Made by a program: the position numbers and the translations under genes. From Williamsia maris (GTDB taxonomy: Bacteria > Actinomycetota > Actinomycetes > Mycobacteriales > Mycobacteriaceae): DNA of 64,000 nt. The stretch is from contig NZ_JAMTCJ010000001.1 of NCBI RefSeq assembly GCF_024171815.1, forward strand, positions 930,001-994,000, in the 5' to 3' direction. The notes below the pieces were generated by a model, which saw only the letters and a list, made by a program, of their open reading frames with translations, did not search any database and was not told the origin of the DNA. Positions 52,333 to 61,599 of the stretch are shown here, in pieces (position 1 is the first letter of the stretch; every line of letters starts with the position of its first letter).

Positions 52333-53402
52333 GATCGGTTCTCGGCAGCCGCGTCGGAGGGCGCCCGCATCGACAGCCCGATCGACGACGGGATGTCGCG
52401 GGTGGAGATCCGTTGCCGGAACACCCAGTACGTCCACGCCTGGTAACCGACGACCACCGGGACCGTCACGATCGACGCCCAGCTGATGACGGTGAGCGTG
52501 TAGTGGCTCGAGGTGGCGCCCGCGATGGTCAGGTCGAAGGCAGGATCGATCGTCGACGGGATCAAGGCCCCCCACAACGTGCCGAAGATGATGACCGCGA
52601 CCGCTGCGATGGTCAGACTCGTGGCCACGAACGCGAGAACCTCGCGCCGCGCAGTCGTCGCGATCGCGGTGACGACGGCGGCGACCGCAGCCACCGCCAG
52701 AGCGATTGCGGTGACACGGGTTCCGTGCTCCGCCTGGTTCCACAGGCCGAAGGCGAGGACCACCACCGCGGTGGGAACGGCGAGTCGGCGGGCGACGGTC
52801 ATCGACGCGACCCGCATCTCGTCCGCGGTCTTCAGCGAGAGGAACACCGCCCCGTGCGTCACGAACAGGATGGTCGTCGCCACGCCACCGAGCAATGCGT
52901 AGGGGTGGACCAGATCGCCTATGCCGCCCACGAACTGGTGGTCGGCATTGATGGGCAGGCCGCGCATGAGGTTCGCGAACGCGACTCCCCACAGGAAGGC
53001 GGGCAGCCAGGATCCCAGCCCGATGCCGACATCGCACCACCGCCGCCAGCGGGGGTCGTCGATCTTGCCCCGCCATTCGATGGCGACCACCCGGGCGATG
53101 AGTCCGACCAGGATGAGCAGCAACGGAAGGTACAGGCCGCTGAACATCGTTGCGTACCAACCGGGGAAAGCCGCGAACATCGCACCCGCACCGGTGATCA
53201 CCCACACCTCGTTGCCGTCCCACACCGGGCCGATGGTGTTGATCAGCACGCGCCGTCGGACGTCGCCCTCCTGCGCCGTCTCGCCGCGGCGTCGGCCGAC
53301 GAACGGCATCAGCATGCCGACCCCGAAGTCGAACCCTTCGAGGAGGAAGTAGCCGGCGAACAGCACGGCCACCACCACGAACCAGATCTCCGGAAGACTC
53401 AT
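52329..53402 (-). CDS. cydB: Cytochrome bd ubiquinol/menaquinol oxidase subunit II
   Basis: A 357-residue membrane subunit with about nine helices, starting MSLPEIWFVVVAVLFAGYF and containing the GFDFGVGML and WDGNEVWVI motifs of CydB. With CydA it forms the high-affinity terminal oxidase that reduces oxygen to water with menaquinol. It overlaps cydD by 4 nt and follows cydA by 17 bp, so all four cyd genes form one operon. Confidence 0.94.
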   Translation of the reverse strand: MSLPEIWFVVVAVLFAGYFLLEGFDFGVGMLMPFVGRRRGETAQEGDVRRRVLINTIGPVWDGNEVWVITGAGAMFAAFPGWYATMFSGLYLPLLLILVGLIARVVAIEWRGKIDDPRWRRWCDVGIGLGSWLPAFLWGVAFANLMRGLPINADHQFVGGIGDLVHPYALLGGVATTILFVTHGAVFLSLKTADEMRVASMTVARRLAVPTAVVVLAFGLWNQAEHGTRVTAIALAVAAVAAVVTAIATTARREVLAFVATSLTIAAVAVIIFGTLWGALIPSTIDPAFDLTIAGATSSHYTLTVISWASIVTVPVVVGYQAWTYWVFRQRISTRDIPSSIGLSMRAPSDAAAENRS

Positions 53403-53419
53403 CGGAACCGACCTCTCAC

Positions 53420-54931
53420 CTAGTAGGCGAACGAAAGTTTCTCGGACGCATCGTCGTCCGCGCCGTCGCCGTCGCCGTCGCGCGCCGAGTCGTCGGTCGG
53501 CGGATGGGCGTCATGGGCCAACGGCCCCTCCACCGCGTACCGGCGGATCAGCGAGAACCAGATCACCGCGAGCGCGCCGTAGACCAGCGTGAACGTGATC
53601 AGCGAGACCAATACCGTCGCACTCGAGTTGTTCGACACCCCCTGCTGCACGGTCAGGTGGATGTTCGGGTCACCGGTTGGGTTGGGCACCACCATCCACG
53701 GTTGGCGACCCATCTCGGTGAACACCCAGCCGGAACTGTTGGCCAGGAACGGCGTCGGGATGGCTGCGATCGCGAGGCGTCCCAACCACTTCGATTCAGG
53801 AACCCGCCCCTTGCGGGTGAACCACAGTCCCGCCAGGGCCAGCAGCGCCGACCCACCGGCCCACCCGATCATGGCGCGGAACGCCCAGTAGGTGACGAAC
53901 AGATTGGGGCGGTAGTCGCCGGGGCCGACGGTCTCGTTGTAGAACTGCTGCATCTCGGCGACGCCGGGGAGGGTCGCGTCGAAGGTGTTCGTGGCCAGGA
54001 ACGACGTGAGGTTGGGCAGCTCGATGACCCGGGTGATGGAGTCACAGTTGTTGTGCGTACCGATGGTGAGGACGGAGAACGCCGCGCCGGTCTCGGTGTG
54101 ACACAACGACTCGGCCGACGCCATCTTCATCGGCTGCTGCTCGAACATCAACTTGCCCTGGACATCTCCGGTGATGGCGAGCGCCACACCGGACACCACG
54201 ATCACCCACAGCGCGAAGCGGGTCACCGGGCGGTAGAGGGTGCGGGCATCGGTCCGCAGCGTCGATGCCAGTTCGACGTCGGCGGTTCGCTTCGCCCGTC
54301 GCGAGTTGCGCACCATCCACCAGATGCCGATCGCGGCGACGAAGGTGCCCGCGGTCAGGAATGACCCGGCCAGGGTGTGCGGGAACGCGGCCAACGTCGT
54401 GTTGTTCGTCATCACGGCCCAGAAGTCCACGAGCTCAGCGCGTTTGGTCTCGGGGTTGAACCGCGCACCGACCGGGTGTTGCATCCACGAGTTGGCCGCG
54501 ATGATGAAGTAGGCGGACGCGTTGACACCGATCGCGACGAGCCAGATGCAGGCGAGATGGACCTTCTTGGGCAGTCGCGCCCAACCGAAGATCCACAGAC
54601 CGAGGAAGGTCGACTCGAGGAAGAACGCGACCAGGCCCTCGAGGGCCAGTGGCGCACCGAAGACGTCGCCGACGAACCGGCTGTACTCGCTCCAGTTCAT
54701 CCCGAACTGGAACTCCTGCACGATGCCGGTGGCGACGCCGAGCGCGAAGTTGATGAGGAACAGCTTCCCGAAGAACTTGGTGGCGCGGTACCACTGTTCG
54801 TTGCCGGTGACGGTCCACACGGTCTGCATCACCGCGACCATCGGCGCCAGACCGATCGTGAGCGGCACCAGGATGAAGTGGTAGACCGTCGTGATCCCGA
54901 ATTGCCATCGCGAGATGTCGAGCGCGTTCAT
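53420..54931 (-). CDS. cydA: Cytochrome bd oxidase subunit I
   Basis: A 503-residue subunit carrying hemes b558, b595 and d. His18 (TTVYHF) is a heme ligand, and GWVFTEMGRQPW near residue 398 is the conserved quinol-site/heme region. The Q-loop is of the short type usual in actinobacteria. ATG 54931 has GAGG at 7 nt. The C-terminus ends in an Asp-rich tail. The operon is preceded by two GTAGT-CTAC palindromes, a probable operator for oxygen or redox control. Confidence 0.95.
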   Translation of the reverse strand: MNALDISRWQFGITTVYHFILVPLTIGLAPMVAVMQTVWTVTGNEQWYRATKFFGKLFLINFALGVATGIVQEFQFGMNWSEYSRFVGDVFGAPLALEGLVAFFLESTFLGLWIFGWARLPKKVHLACIWLVAIGVNASAYFIIAANSWMQHPVGARFNPETKRAELVDFWAVMTNNTTLAAFPHTLAGSFLTAGTFVAAIGIWWMVRNSRRAKRTADVELASTLRTDARTLYRPVTRFALWVIVVSGVALAITGDVQGKLMFEQQPMKMASAESLCHTETGAAFSVLTIGTHNNCDSITRVIELPNLTSFLATNTFDATLPGVAEMQQFYNETVGPGDYRPNLFVTYWAFRAMIGWAGGSALLALAGLWFTRKGRVPESKWLGRLAIAAIPTPFLANSSGWVFTEMGRQPWMVVPNPTGDPNIHLTVQQGVSNNSSATVLVSLITFTLVYGALAVIWFSLIRRYAVEGPLAHDAHPPTDDSARDGDGDGADDDASEKLSFAY

Positions 54932-54950
54932 CACAGGACCTCACTGTCCG

Positions 54951-54979
54951 AGTAGTGCTACTACCCTCCGTAGTACTAC
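54951..54979. promoter_or_regulatory. Paired GTAGTNCTAC palindromes upstream of cydA
   Basis: AGTAGTGCTACT (54951-54962) and GTAGTACTAC (54970-54979) are perfect inverted repeats spaced 18 bp apart, 20-48 nt before the cydA ATG. The first is repeated in reverse at 47962-47973. They are the likely operator of the cyd operon. Confidence 0.68.
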
Positions 54980-55089
54980 AGCCGACCGTAGACCTGGGCA
55001 GCATTGATCGCCAGAGGTCGGAGGTGTCTCCTGCACCACAGAGGGCGCGGAGCGAATGTGAAGCGGCCGACCGACGCCGACCGGCGAAG

Positions 55090-56007
55090 TCAGCCTGCGA
55101 TGGCCCGATCCACCAGCGCACCGAACTCCTCGGCGCGGGCCGGAACGGGCATCGTGTACCCGTTGAGCTCCGTCACCCGGGCGGCGAGGGTGATGCTGGA
55201 GAGCAGCCACACCCCGTCTGCAGCAATGAGATCGGCGGCCCGGAGACGTCGGGTCTCGGTCCGGAAGCCCTCTTTCTCGGCGAGCGCGAACAAAGCCTGT
55301 TGCGCCGTCCCGTGCAGGATGCCGTTCTTGGCCGGGGGCGTCAGCAGCGCGTCGCCGTTGAGCACGACGACCGTCGCCCGGGGGCTCTCGAGCACATCAC
55401 CCTCGCTGCTGGTGTAGATCACGTCGTCGACACCCTGGCCAGACGCGTATCGCAGTGCAGCCATGTTCGTGGCGTAGCTCAGGGTCTTCGCACCGATCAG
55501 CTGCCACGGCGCGTCCGCCGCATGGTCGATCGAATAGCCGCGCGGGAGGGTGATGACCTTCACGCCCTCGGAACGGGAGGTCGCGACGCGAGCGGGCACC
55601 GGTCCGACGGTGAGGTAGGCCGTCGCCTCGTTGGATTCGCGGGTGATGCCGGTTTCGGCGTGGTCGCGTTCGACCACTGCGCCGGCGGGGGCGCTCTCGC
55701 GTCCACGGGAGTAGACCAGCCGCATCATGCCCTCGGTCGACTTGCCGTTCTTGTCGGCCCAGACCCGCTGACCGGTGTCGATCGCGGACCGCCAGGCGTC
55801 GGCGTCGGGCTTGGGCAGGTCCAGCGCGGCGGCGCTGCGGGCGAGTCGCTTGAGGTGCAGGCCCACACATCGGGCGGTGCCCTCACGCACGAGAAGGGTC
55901 TCGAAGATCCCGTCGCCGCGCACCGCAGCGAGGTCGTCGGCGTGCAGAAACGGCACGTCAGGGTCGAGAACGGCACCGTCGATGGTCACGAGGATCGGTT
56001 GCGACAT
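55090..56007 (-). CDS. pabC: Aminodeoxychorismate lyase / class IV aminotransferase
   Basis: A 305-residue fold-type IV PLP enzyme. The PLP lysine is in IGAKTLSYATNM and the phosphate-cup residues in SSEGDVLESPRATVVVL. By position (Rv0812 equivalent, from memory) it releases 4-aminobenzoate for folate synthesis; D- or branched-chain aminotransferase activity cannot be excluded. ATG 56007 lies 7 nt after TAGGCT with no Shine-Dalgarno, so it is leaderless. It is divergent from ygfZ with 36 bp between starts. Confidence 0.88.
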   Translation of the reverse strand: MSQPILVTIDGAVLDPDVPFLHADDLAAVRGDGIFETLLVREGTARCVGLHLKRLARSAAALDLPKPDADAWRSAIDTGQRVWADKNGKSTEGMMRLVYSRGRESAPAGAVVERDHAETGITRESNEATAYLTVGPVPARVATSRSEGVKVITLPRGYSIDHAADAPWQLIGAKTLSYATNMAALRYASGQGVDDVIYTSSEGDVLESPRATVVVLNGDALLTPPAKNGILHGTAQQALFALAEKEGFRTETRRLRAADLIAADGVWLLSSITLAARVTELNGYTMPVPARAEEFGALVDRAIAG

Positions 56008-56043
56008 GGGCGTCAGCCTAGCGGGTGCTCGTACGATGGATGA

Positions 56044-57237
56044 GTGACCGACTCGCTCGGCGGCCCCACCGCCACCCCCTCTCCCCTTCTCGTCGCGCAA
56101 CGGTCCGCCGGCGCGGTCGGCGGACCCGACGAATCACCCGATTCCCAGGTCGCCTGGCACTTCGGAGACCCACTGGCGGAGCAGCGTTCGGCGGAACGAT
56201 CCGCGGTGGTGATCGACCGTTCACACCGCGGGATCATCGAGATCAGCGGCGACGAACGGCTGAGCTGGTTGCACACCATCTCCAGTCAGTTCGTCAGCAA
56301 CCTGGCCGACCGCACGTCGGCGGAGAACCTCAGCCTCGATCTGAACGGTCGGGTGGAGGACCATTTCGTCGTCACCGACATCGACGAGCTCACCTTCCTC
56401 GACACCGAACGCGAGCGCCTCGACCCGCTCCTCGGGTTCCTGCAGAAGATGGTGTTCTGGGCCAAGGCCGAGCCCGTCCTGCGCGACGACCTCGCGATCC
56501 TGACGCTGCTGGGCCCCGACGCGGTCACCGGACCGATCGCCGACCTCCTCGAGATCCCGGCAGACGCGGGGATCTACCAGGCCGGACGTTTCCCCGAGCA
56601 GCGCCACGACGACGAGCCGTCGGGCTTCTGGCGCATCATGCCGCCGTTCGGTGACCCCGACTCGATCGGCGTCCGGACGATGCCGCGCGTCGACGTGATG
56701 GTGCCCGCGACGCAGCTGACCGAGTGGTGGCAGCGCCTCACCGATGCCGGCGCCAAGCCCGCGGGCATGTGGACCTACGAGGCCCTGCGGGTCGCGGCCG
56801 GGTTCCCCCGTCTGGGTCTCGACACCGACGACCGGACCATCCCGCACGAGGTCGAGTGGATCGGCGGACCGGACGAGTTCGGCGCCGTGCACCTGGAGAA
56901 GGGGTGCTACCGCGGGCAGGAGACCGTCGCGCGCGTGCACAACCTCGGCAAACCGCCCCGACGGCTGGTGCTGCTGCAGCTCGACGGCAGCGCCGACAGC
57001 CGACCGTCCACCGGCGATCCGGTCACCGCCGAGGGCCGCGCGATCGGTCGCGTCGGGACCGTCATCGACCACTACGAGTACGGCCCGATCGCGTTGGCGC
57101 TGATCAAGCGGTCGGTCCCGGCCGACACCCCGCTCGTCGCCGGTGGCGCCGACGCGACCATCGACCCGACCTCGCTGCGGGCCGACGACCGCATCCAGGC
57201 CGGTCGCGCAGCGATCGAGGGATTGCGGTCGCGATGA
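56044..57237 (+). CDS. ygfZ: Folate-binding YgfZ/GcvT-like protein
   Basis: A 397-residue GcvT-fold protein with the signature KGCYRGQE (Cys288) that defines YgfZ. It uses tetrahydrofolate to help build or repair Fe-S clusters. About 35 extra residues precede the fold. GTG 56044 lies 6 nt after TACGAT, so the mRNA is probably leaderless. Both divergent genes, pabC and ygfZ, have folate links. A MOSC gene follows with ATGA overlap. Confidence 0.9.
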   Translation: MTDSLGGPTATPSPLLVAQRSAGAVGGPDESPDSQVAWHFGDPLAEQRSAERSAVVIDRSHRGIIEISGDERLSWLHTISSQFVSNLADRTSAENLSLDLNGRVEDHFVVTDIDELTFLDTERERLDPLLGFLQKMVFWAKAEPVLRDDLAILTLLGPDAVTGPIADLLEIPADAGIYQAGRFPEQRHDDEPSGFWRIMPPFGDPDSIGVRTMPRVDVMVPATQLTEWWQRLTDAGAKPAGMWTYEALRVAAGFPRLGLDTDDRTIPHEVEWIGGPDEFGAVHLEKGCYRGQETVARVHNLGKPPRRLVLLQLDGSADSRPSTGDPVTAEGRAIGRVGTVIDHYEYGPIALALIKRSVPADTPLVAGGADATIDPTSLRADDRIQAGRAAIEGLRSR

Positions 57238-57911
57238 GCGCACCTCTCGCACAGGGCGTCGTGCTGGCCGTGTGCGCCGCGCACGTCCCGGTCCACCTCG
57301 AGCGCATCGGCGACAGCGGAATCGCGAAGTCCCCGGTCACGGGCCCGGTGACGGTCTCTGCAGACGGGGTCGACGGCGATCTGATCTGTGACACCAAGCA
57401 CCACGGGGGCGTCGATCAGGCGGTCTACGCCTACAGCGAAACCGAGGCGCGTCGCTGGGCCGAGGATCTCGGCCGCGACCTGCCCGCGGGCTGGTTCGGC
57501 GAGAACATCCGCATCGACGGGATCGAGGTGACCGACGCGATCGTCGGCGAACGCTGGCGCATCGGCGACACCGTCGAGGTCGAGTGCACCATCCCCCGCA
57601 CCCCGTGTCGCACCTTCGCCCAGTGGGCCGAGGAGGAGCGGTGGGTCGCGCGCTTCGCCGAGCGGGCCGACACCGGCGCCTACCTGCGGGTTGTCGTGGG
57701 CGGACCGATCCAGGCCGGCGACGCGGTGACGGTGCTGTCGCAGCCGTCGCACGGCGTCCGGGTCCGCGAGTTGTTTGTCGGCGGCGCCGACATCGAGGGA
57801 CTCACCCACCTCGAGTCCGATCCGCGCTACACCGGCAAGGTGGCGCGCGAGGCCGGACGGATGCTGCGCAAGCACGTCCGCGCCGCCGCACGCCAGGGAT
57901 CCGGGGCCTGA
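57234..57911 (+). CDS. MOSC domain protein, YiiM-like
   Basis: A 225-residue MOSC protein with DTKHHGGVDQAVYAY, GWFGENI and PRTPCRTF (conserved cysteine), the YiiM pattern. YiiM-type proteins reduce N-hydroxylated compounds with a molybdenum cofactor; the MOSC domain binds the cofactor or transfers sulfur. The ATG overlaps the ygfZ stop by 4 nt, so the proteins are co-produced. A 3-alpha C-terminal domain follows (SDPRYTGKVAREAGRML). Confidence 0.9.
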   Translation: MSAPLAQGVVLAVCAAHVPVHLERIGDSGIAKSPVTGPVTVSADGVDGDLICDTKHHGGVDQAVYAYSETEARRWAEDLGRDLPAGWFGENIRIDGIEVTDAIVGERWRIGDTVEVECTIPRTPCRTFAQWAEEERWVARFAERADTGAYLRVVVGGPIQAGDAVTVLSQPSHGVRVRELFVGGADIEGLTHLESDPRYTGKVAREAGRMLRKHVRAAARQGSGA

Positions 57912-58059
57912 GGCCGCGACCGATGCCGAATTGAGGCCCTGACTCTGCTCGCGCCTGGTCCGCACAGCCCGTTCGAGCGCGCTAGACTGTTTCTCACGAC
58001 AAGGTTTATAAACTCAGAATGGGGCCGCCAGTCTTGATTGGCCGCCCCGTCATTGTGCG

Positions 58060-58072
58060 AGGGGGTCCCCCT
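58060..58072 (+). promoter_or_regulatory. Shine-Dalgarno in a self-complementary stretch
   Basis: AGGGGG-T-CCCCCT sits directly against the DUF3073 ATG. The purine arm is the only ribosome-binding sequence and can pair with the pyrimidine arm, so translation may depend on unfolding. Confidence 0.5.
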
Positions 58073-58252
58073 ATGGGCCGCGGCAGAGCAAAAGCAAAGC
58101 AGACGAAGGTCGCTCGGGAGCTGAAGTACAGCTCTCCGAACATGGACCTCACGAGCCTGCAGCGAGAGCTGGCGAACGAACCAGAACGCCCCTCCGATCG
58201 CCCGGACCCCGCAGAGGCCTGGGCCGACGAAGACGAGTGGCGCCGAGCCTGA
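58073..58252 (+). CDS. DUF3073 small protein
   Basis: A 59-residue conserved actinobacterial protein. The N-terminus MGRGRAKAKQTKVARELKYS is strongly basic and nearly invariant; the C-terminal half is acidic (DPAEAWADEDEW). Function is unknown; the basic part suggests nucleic acid or ribosome contact (inference). A TAGACT -10 box at 57983-57988 predicts a leader of about 80 nt with a GGGGC/GCCCC hairpin. M. tuberculosis Rv0810c occupies the same place next to purM. Confidence 0.9.
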   Translation: MGRGRAKAKQTKVARELKYSSPNMDLTSLQRELANEPERPSDRPDPAEAWADEDEWRRA

Positions 58253-58263
58253 TCTCGGCTGGA

Positions 58264-58292
58264 CGGCCGACCGATCGCTGATCGGTCGGCCG
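58264..58292. terminator. Bidirectional terminator between DUF3073 gene and purM
   Basis: CGGCCGACCGAT (58264-58275) pairs perfectly with ATCGGTCGGCCG (58281-58292) around a 5-nt loop. Confidence 0.82.
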
Positions 58293-58312
58293 ATCGTCGT
58301 CCACACACGGCG

Positions 58313-59422
58313 TCAGAACCGCGGGTGTTCCCCGTTCAGTGCGGCAGCACCGGCCTGATCCTTGCCGTCGTGTGACTTCTTGATCGACCCCAACACCCAG
58401 CAGTCCAGGTGCCGTGCGGTCAGTACCGCCAGCGCCCGGTCGGTGTCCTCGGGGGCCACGATCGCGACCATCCCGACGCCCATGTTGAAGGTGCGTTCCA
58501 TCTCCATGCGCTCGACCCGACCGCGCTGCGCGATCATCGCGAAGATCGGTGCCGGGGTCCACGTCCCGCGGTCGAGTTCGGCCGCGAGACCCGCCGGGAT
58601 GACGCGTGACAGGTTCTCCGCGAGTCCGCCGCCGGTGACGTGCGAGAACGTCCGGACGTCGGTCTCCGCGGCCAGGGCCAGGCAGTCCTTGGCGTAGATG
58701 CGGGTGGGTTCGAGCATCTCCTCGCCCAGCGTCCGACCGAACTCCTCGACGTGCCCGCCGAGATCCATGTGTCCCCATTCGAGCAGGACCTTGCGGGCGA
58801 GCGAGTAGCCGTTGGAGTGCAGTCCCGACGACCCCATGGCGATGACCACGTCACCGGGGCGGACGCGATCGGGTGAGAGCACCGAGTCGGCCTCGACCAC
58901 GCCGACGCCGGTCGCGGACAGGTCGTAGTCGGAGTTCTCCATCAGACCGGGATGCTCGGCGGTCTCGCCGCCGAGCAGTGCGCATCCGGCCTCGACGCAT
59001 CCGTCGGCGATACCCTTGACCAGCTCGGCGACGGTCTCCGGGATCACCTTGCCGACGGCGATGTAGTCCTGCAGGAACAGCGGCTCGGCACCGCACACGA
59101 CGAGATCGTCGACGACCATGGCGACCAGGTCGCGACCCACGGTGTCGTGTTTACCCATCGCCTGCGCGATCGCGAGCTTGGTCCCGACGCCGTCCGTGGA
59201 CGCCGCGAGCACGGGTTCCCGGTAGGTGCCCTTCAGCGCGAAGAGGCCGGCGAAGCCACCCAGGCCCCCGAGGACCTCGGGGCGGGAGGCACGCTTGGCG
59301 TGCGGCGCGAAGAGCTTGACGGCGCGATCACCGGCGTCGATGTCGACCCCCGCCTCGGCGTAGGACGCTCCCCGCGAAGTGGATGTCGGCTCACCTGCGG
59401 GATCAGAGTCCTGTTGTGTCAC
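58313..59422 (-). CDS. purM: Phosphoribosylformylglycinamidine cyclo-ligase (AIR synthase)
   Basis: A 369-residue ATP-dependent enzyme that closes the imidazole ring in purine synthesis. It begins with SYAEAGVDIDAGDRAVKLF and contains STDGVGTK and GGETAEHPG, the AIRS signatures. The C-terminal extension with Lys-Lys-Ser-His-Asp is typical of this lineage. GTG 59422 lies 7 nt after TACCGT, so it is leaderless. purF normally adjoins purM in mycobacteria; here an OPT transporter gene separates them. Confidence 0.95.
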   Translation of the reverse strand: MTQQDSDPAGEPTSTSRGASYAEAGVDIDAGDRAVKLFAPHAKRASRPEVLGGLGGFAGLFALKGTYREPVLAASTDGVGTKLAIAQAMGKHDTVGRDLVAMVVDDLVVCGAEPLFLQDYIAVGKVIPETVAELVKGIADGCVEAGCALLGGETAEHPGLMENSDYDLSATGVGVVEADSVLSPDRVRPGDVVIAMGSSGLHSNGYSLARKVLLEWGHMDLGGHVEEFGRTLGEEMLEPTRIYAKDCLALAAETDVRTFSHVTGGGLAENLSRVIPAGLAAELDRGTWTPAPIFAMIAQRGRVERMEMERTFNMGVGMVAIVAPEDTDRALAVLTARHLDCWVLGSIKKSHDGKDQAGAAALNGEHPRF

Positions 59423-59567
59423 GGGCTACACGGTACCGGAGCGCGTGACGACCCATCGCCCCTGCTCCCGCCTGTGGCGCCACATCGAACCGACCGTCAT
59501 CGCACATTTGCCGACCACTTCCCCCCATACTTTGTGCACATCACCGTTGGTCGACGAGGAGGACTCG

Positions 59568-61583
59568 ATGTCCGTTGTGAGCAGTACCCGGGGTAGCGCC
59601 GTACGCGAGTTGACCCTGCGCGGTGTCATACTCGGCGGTCTCATCACCCTGGTCTTCACGGCGGCCAACGTCTACCTCGGCCTCAAGGTCGGCCTGACCT
59701 TCGCGACTTCCATTCCGGCCGCGGTGATCTCGATGAGCGTGCTGCGCTATTTCGCGAACCACTCACTGGTCGAGAACAACATCGTGCAGACCATCGCGTC
59801 GGCCGCCGGAACGCTCTCGGCGATCATCTTCGTGCTCCCCGGGCTGATCATCGTCGGCTACTGGAGCGGCTTCCCGTACTGGATCACCGCAGCGGTGTGT
59901 GCAACCGGCGGCATCCTGGGCGTCGCGTTCTCCATCCCGTTGCGCCGGGCGTTGGTGACCGGAACCGACCTACCGTTTCCCGAGGGGGTGGCCGGGGCCG
60001 AGGTACTCAAGGTCGGCACGTCGGATTCGGCGCAGGCCGCCGCCGACAACAAGACCGGGTTGCGGATGTTGTCGGTGGCCGCCGTGGTCGCGGCGGGCTT
60101 CTCGCTGGTGTCGTCGTTGAAGGTGATCAGCAACGCGGTGTCGACGTCGTTCAAGGTCGGCTCCGGCGGCACCATGGTCGGCGCGAGCCTGTCGATGGCG
60201 CTCATCGGCGTGGGCCACCTGGTGGGCGTCACCGTCGCCATCGCGATGGTGGTGGGCCTCATCATCTCGTACGGCTTCCTGTTGCCGATCCGCACGTCCG
60301 GGAATCTCTCCGGATCCGAGGCGCTGGCCGACACTGTCTCGTCGACCTTCTCCTCCGACGTCCGGTTCATCGGCGCAGGCGCGATCGCGGTCGCCGCGGT
60401 GTGGACGCTGGTCACCATCATCCGTCCGATCGTCACCGGCATCATCGAGTCGGCTCGCTCGGCCCGGCTGCGTCGCGGTGGCACCGAGGTCGAGGTCGTC
60501 GAACGCGACATCCCGATCCAGATCGTCGCCGCCGTGACCGTGTTCATGCTCATCCCCATCGGTTTCCTGCTGTGGGACTTCACGAGCGACACCGCACTCA
60601 ACGGCGGCGCGGCCGGGATCATCACCGTGAGCCTCGTCTACCTGCTCGTCTTCGGTCTGGTCATCGCCGCCGTCTGCGGTTACATGGCCGGACTCATCGG
60701 CTCCTCGAACAGCCCGCTGTCGGGTGTCGGCATCCTGGTGGCGATCAGCGCCGCGCTGCTGATCAAGGTGACCTTCGGAGACTCCGGTGATTCACAGACC
60801 ACCGCGCTCATCGCGTACACGCTGTTCACCACCGCGGTCGTCTTCGGTGTCGCGACCATCTCGAACGACAACCTGCAGGATCTCAAGACCGGCCAGCTCG
60901 TCGGCTCTACCCCGTGGAAGCAGCAGGTGGCGTTGGTGATCGGCGTGCTGTTCGGCTCCGCCGTCATACCGCCGATCCTGCAGCTGATGCAGACGGCGTT
61001 CGGGTTCGCCGGCGCACCGGGAGCGGGAGACGACGCGCTCGCCGCGCCACAGGCCTCCCTGATCTCGTCGCTCGTCAGCGGCGTGTTCGGAGACTCGTTG
61101 AACTGGAACCTGATCGGCCTCGGCGCGCTGATCGGCCTGGCCGTGATCGCCATCGACGAGACGATGAGCCGCACCACCCGGTTCCGACTGCCGCCGCTCG
61201 CCGTGGGACTCGGTATGTACCTGCCCATCTCGCTCACGCTGGTCATCCCGATCGGCGCGGTGCTCGGGTTCTTCTACAACCGCTGGGCCGACCGGCACGC
61301 CACGAACGTCGAGCGCACCAAACGACTCGGGGTGCTCCTCGCGTGCGGACTCATCGTCGGCGAGAGCCTGTTCGGCGTGGTGTTCGCAGGCATCGTCGCG
61401 GCGTCGGGAGACGACGACCCGCTGCGGATCGTCGGCGAGGGGTTCGACAACTGGGCGCAGGTCCTCGGGATCCTGGCCTTCGTCCTGGTCGTGGGCTGGC
61501 TCTACAAGCGCACCCAGAAGGTGTCGGAAAACAGTGACGGCGGAGCCGGAACGGTGTCCACGAAACCGGACGCCGCCGTCTGA
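59568..61583 (+). CDS. OPT family oligopeptide transporter
   Basis: A 671-residue membrane protein with about 15-16 helices. OPT signatures include NVYLGLKVGLTFATSIPAAV near the N-terminus and a Pro-Phe-Pro-Glu-Gly stretch (TDLPFPEGVAGAEVLK). Family members import oligopeptides or metal chelates with protons. ATG 59568 has GAGGAGGA 6 nt upstream; the longer frame upstream crosses the divergent purM promoter. It is inserted between purM and purF and convergent with purF. Confidence 0.92.
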   Translation: MSVVSSTRGSAVRELTLRGVILGGLITLVFTAANVYLGLKVGLTFATSIPAAVISMSVLRYFANHSLVENNIVQTIASAAGTLSAIIFVLPGLIIVGYWSGFPYWITAAVCATGGILGVAFSIPLRRALVTGTDLPFPEGVAGAEVLKVGTSDSAQAAADNKTGLRMLSVAAVVAAGFSLVSSLKVISNAVSTSFKVGSGGTMVGASLSMALIGVGHLVGVTVAIAMVVGLIISYGFLLPIRTSGNLSGSEALADTVSSTFSSDVRFIGAGAIAVAAVWTLVTIIRPIVTGIIESARSARLRRGGTEVEVVERDIPIQIVAAVTVFMLIPIGFLLWDFTSDTALNGGAAGIITVSLVYLLVFGLVIAAVCGYMAGLIGSSNSPLSGVGILVAISAALLIKVTFGDSGDSQTTALIAYTLFTTAVVFGVATISNDNLQDLKTGQLVGSTPWKQQVALVIGVLFGSAVIPPILQLMQTAFGFAGAPGAGDDALAAPQASLISSLVSGVFGDSLNWNLIGLGALIGLAVIAIDETMSRTTRFRLPPLAVGLGMYLPISLTLVIPIGAVLGFFYNRWADRHATNVERTKRLGVLLACGLIVGESLFGVVFAGIVAASGDDDPLRIVGEGFDNWAQVLGILAFVLVVGWLYKRTQKVSENSDGGAGTVSTKPDAAV

Positions 61584-61599
61584 TCGATCAGGTCGGCGA

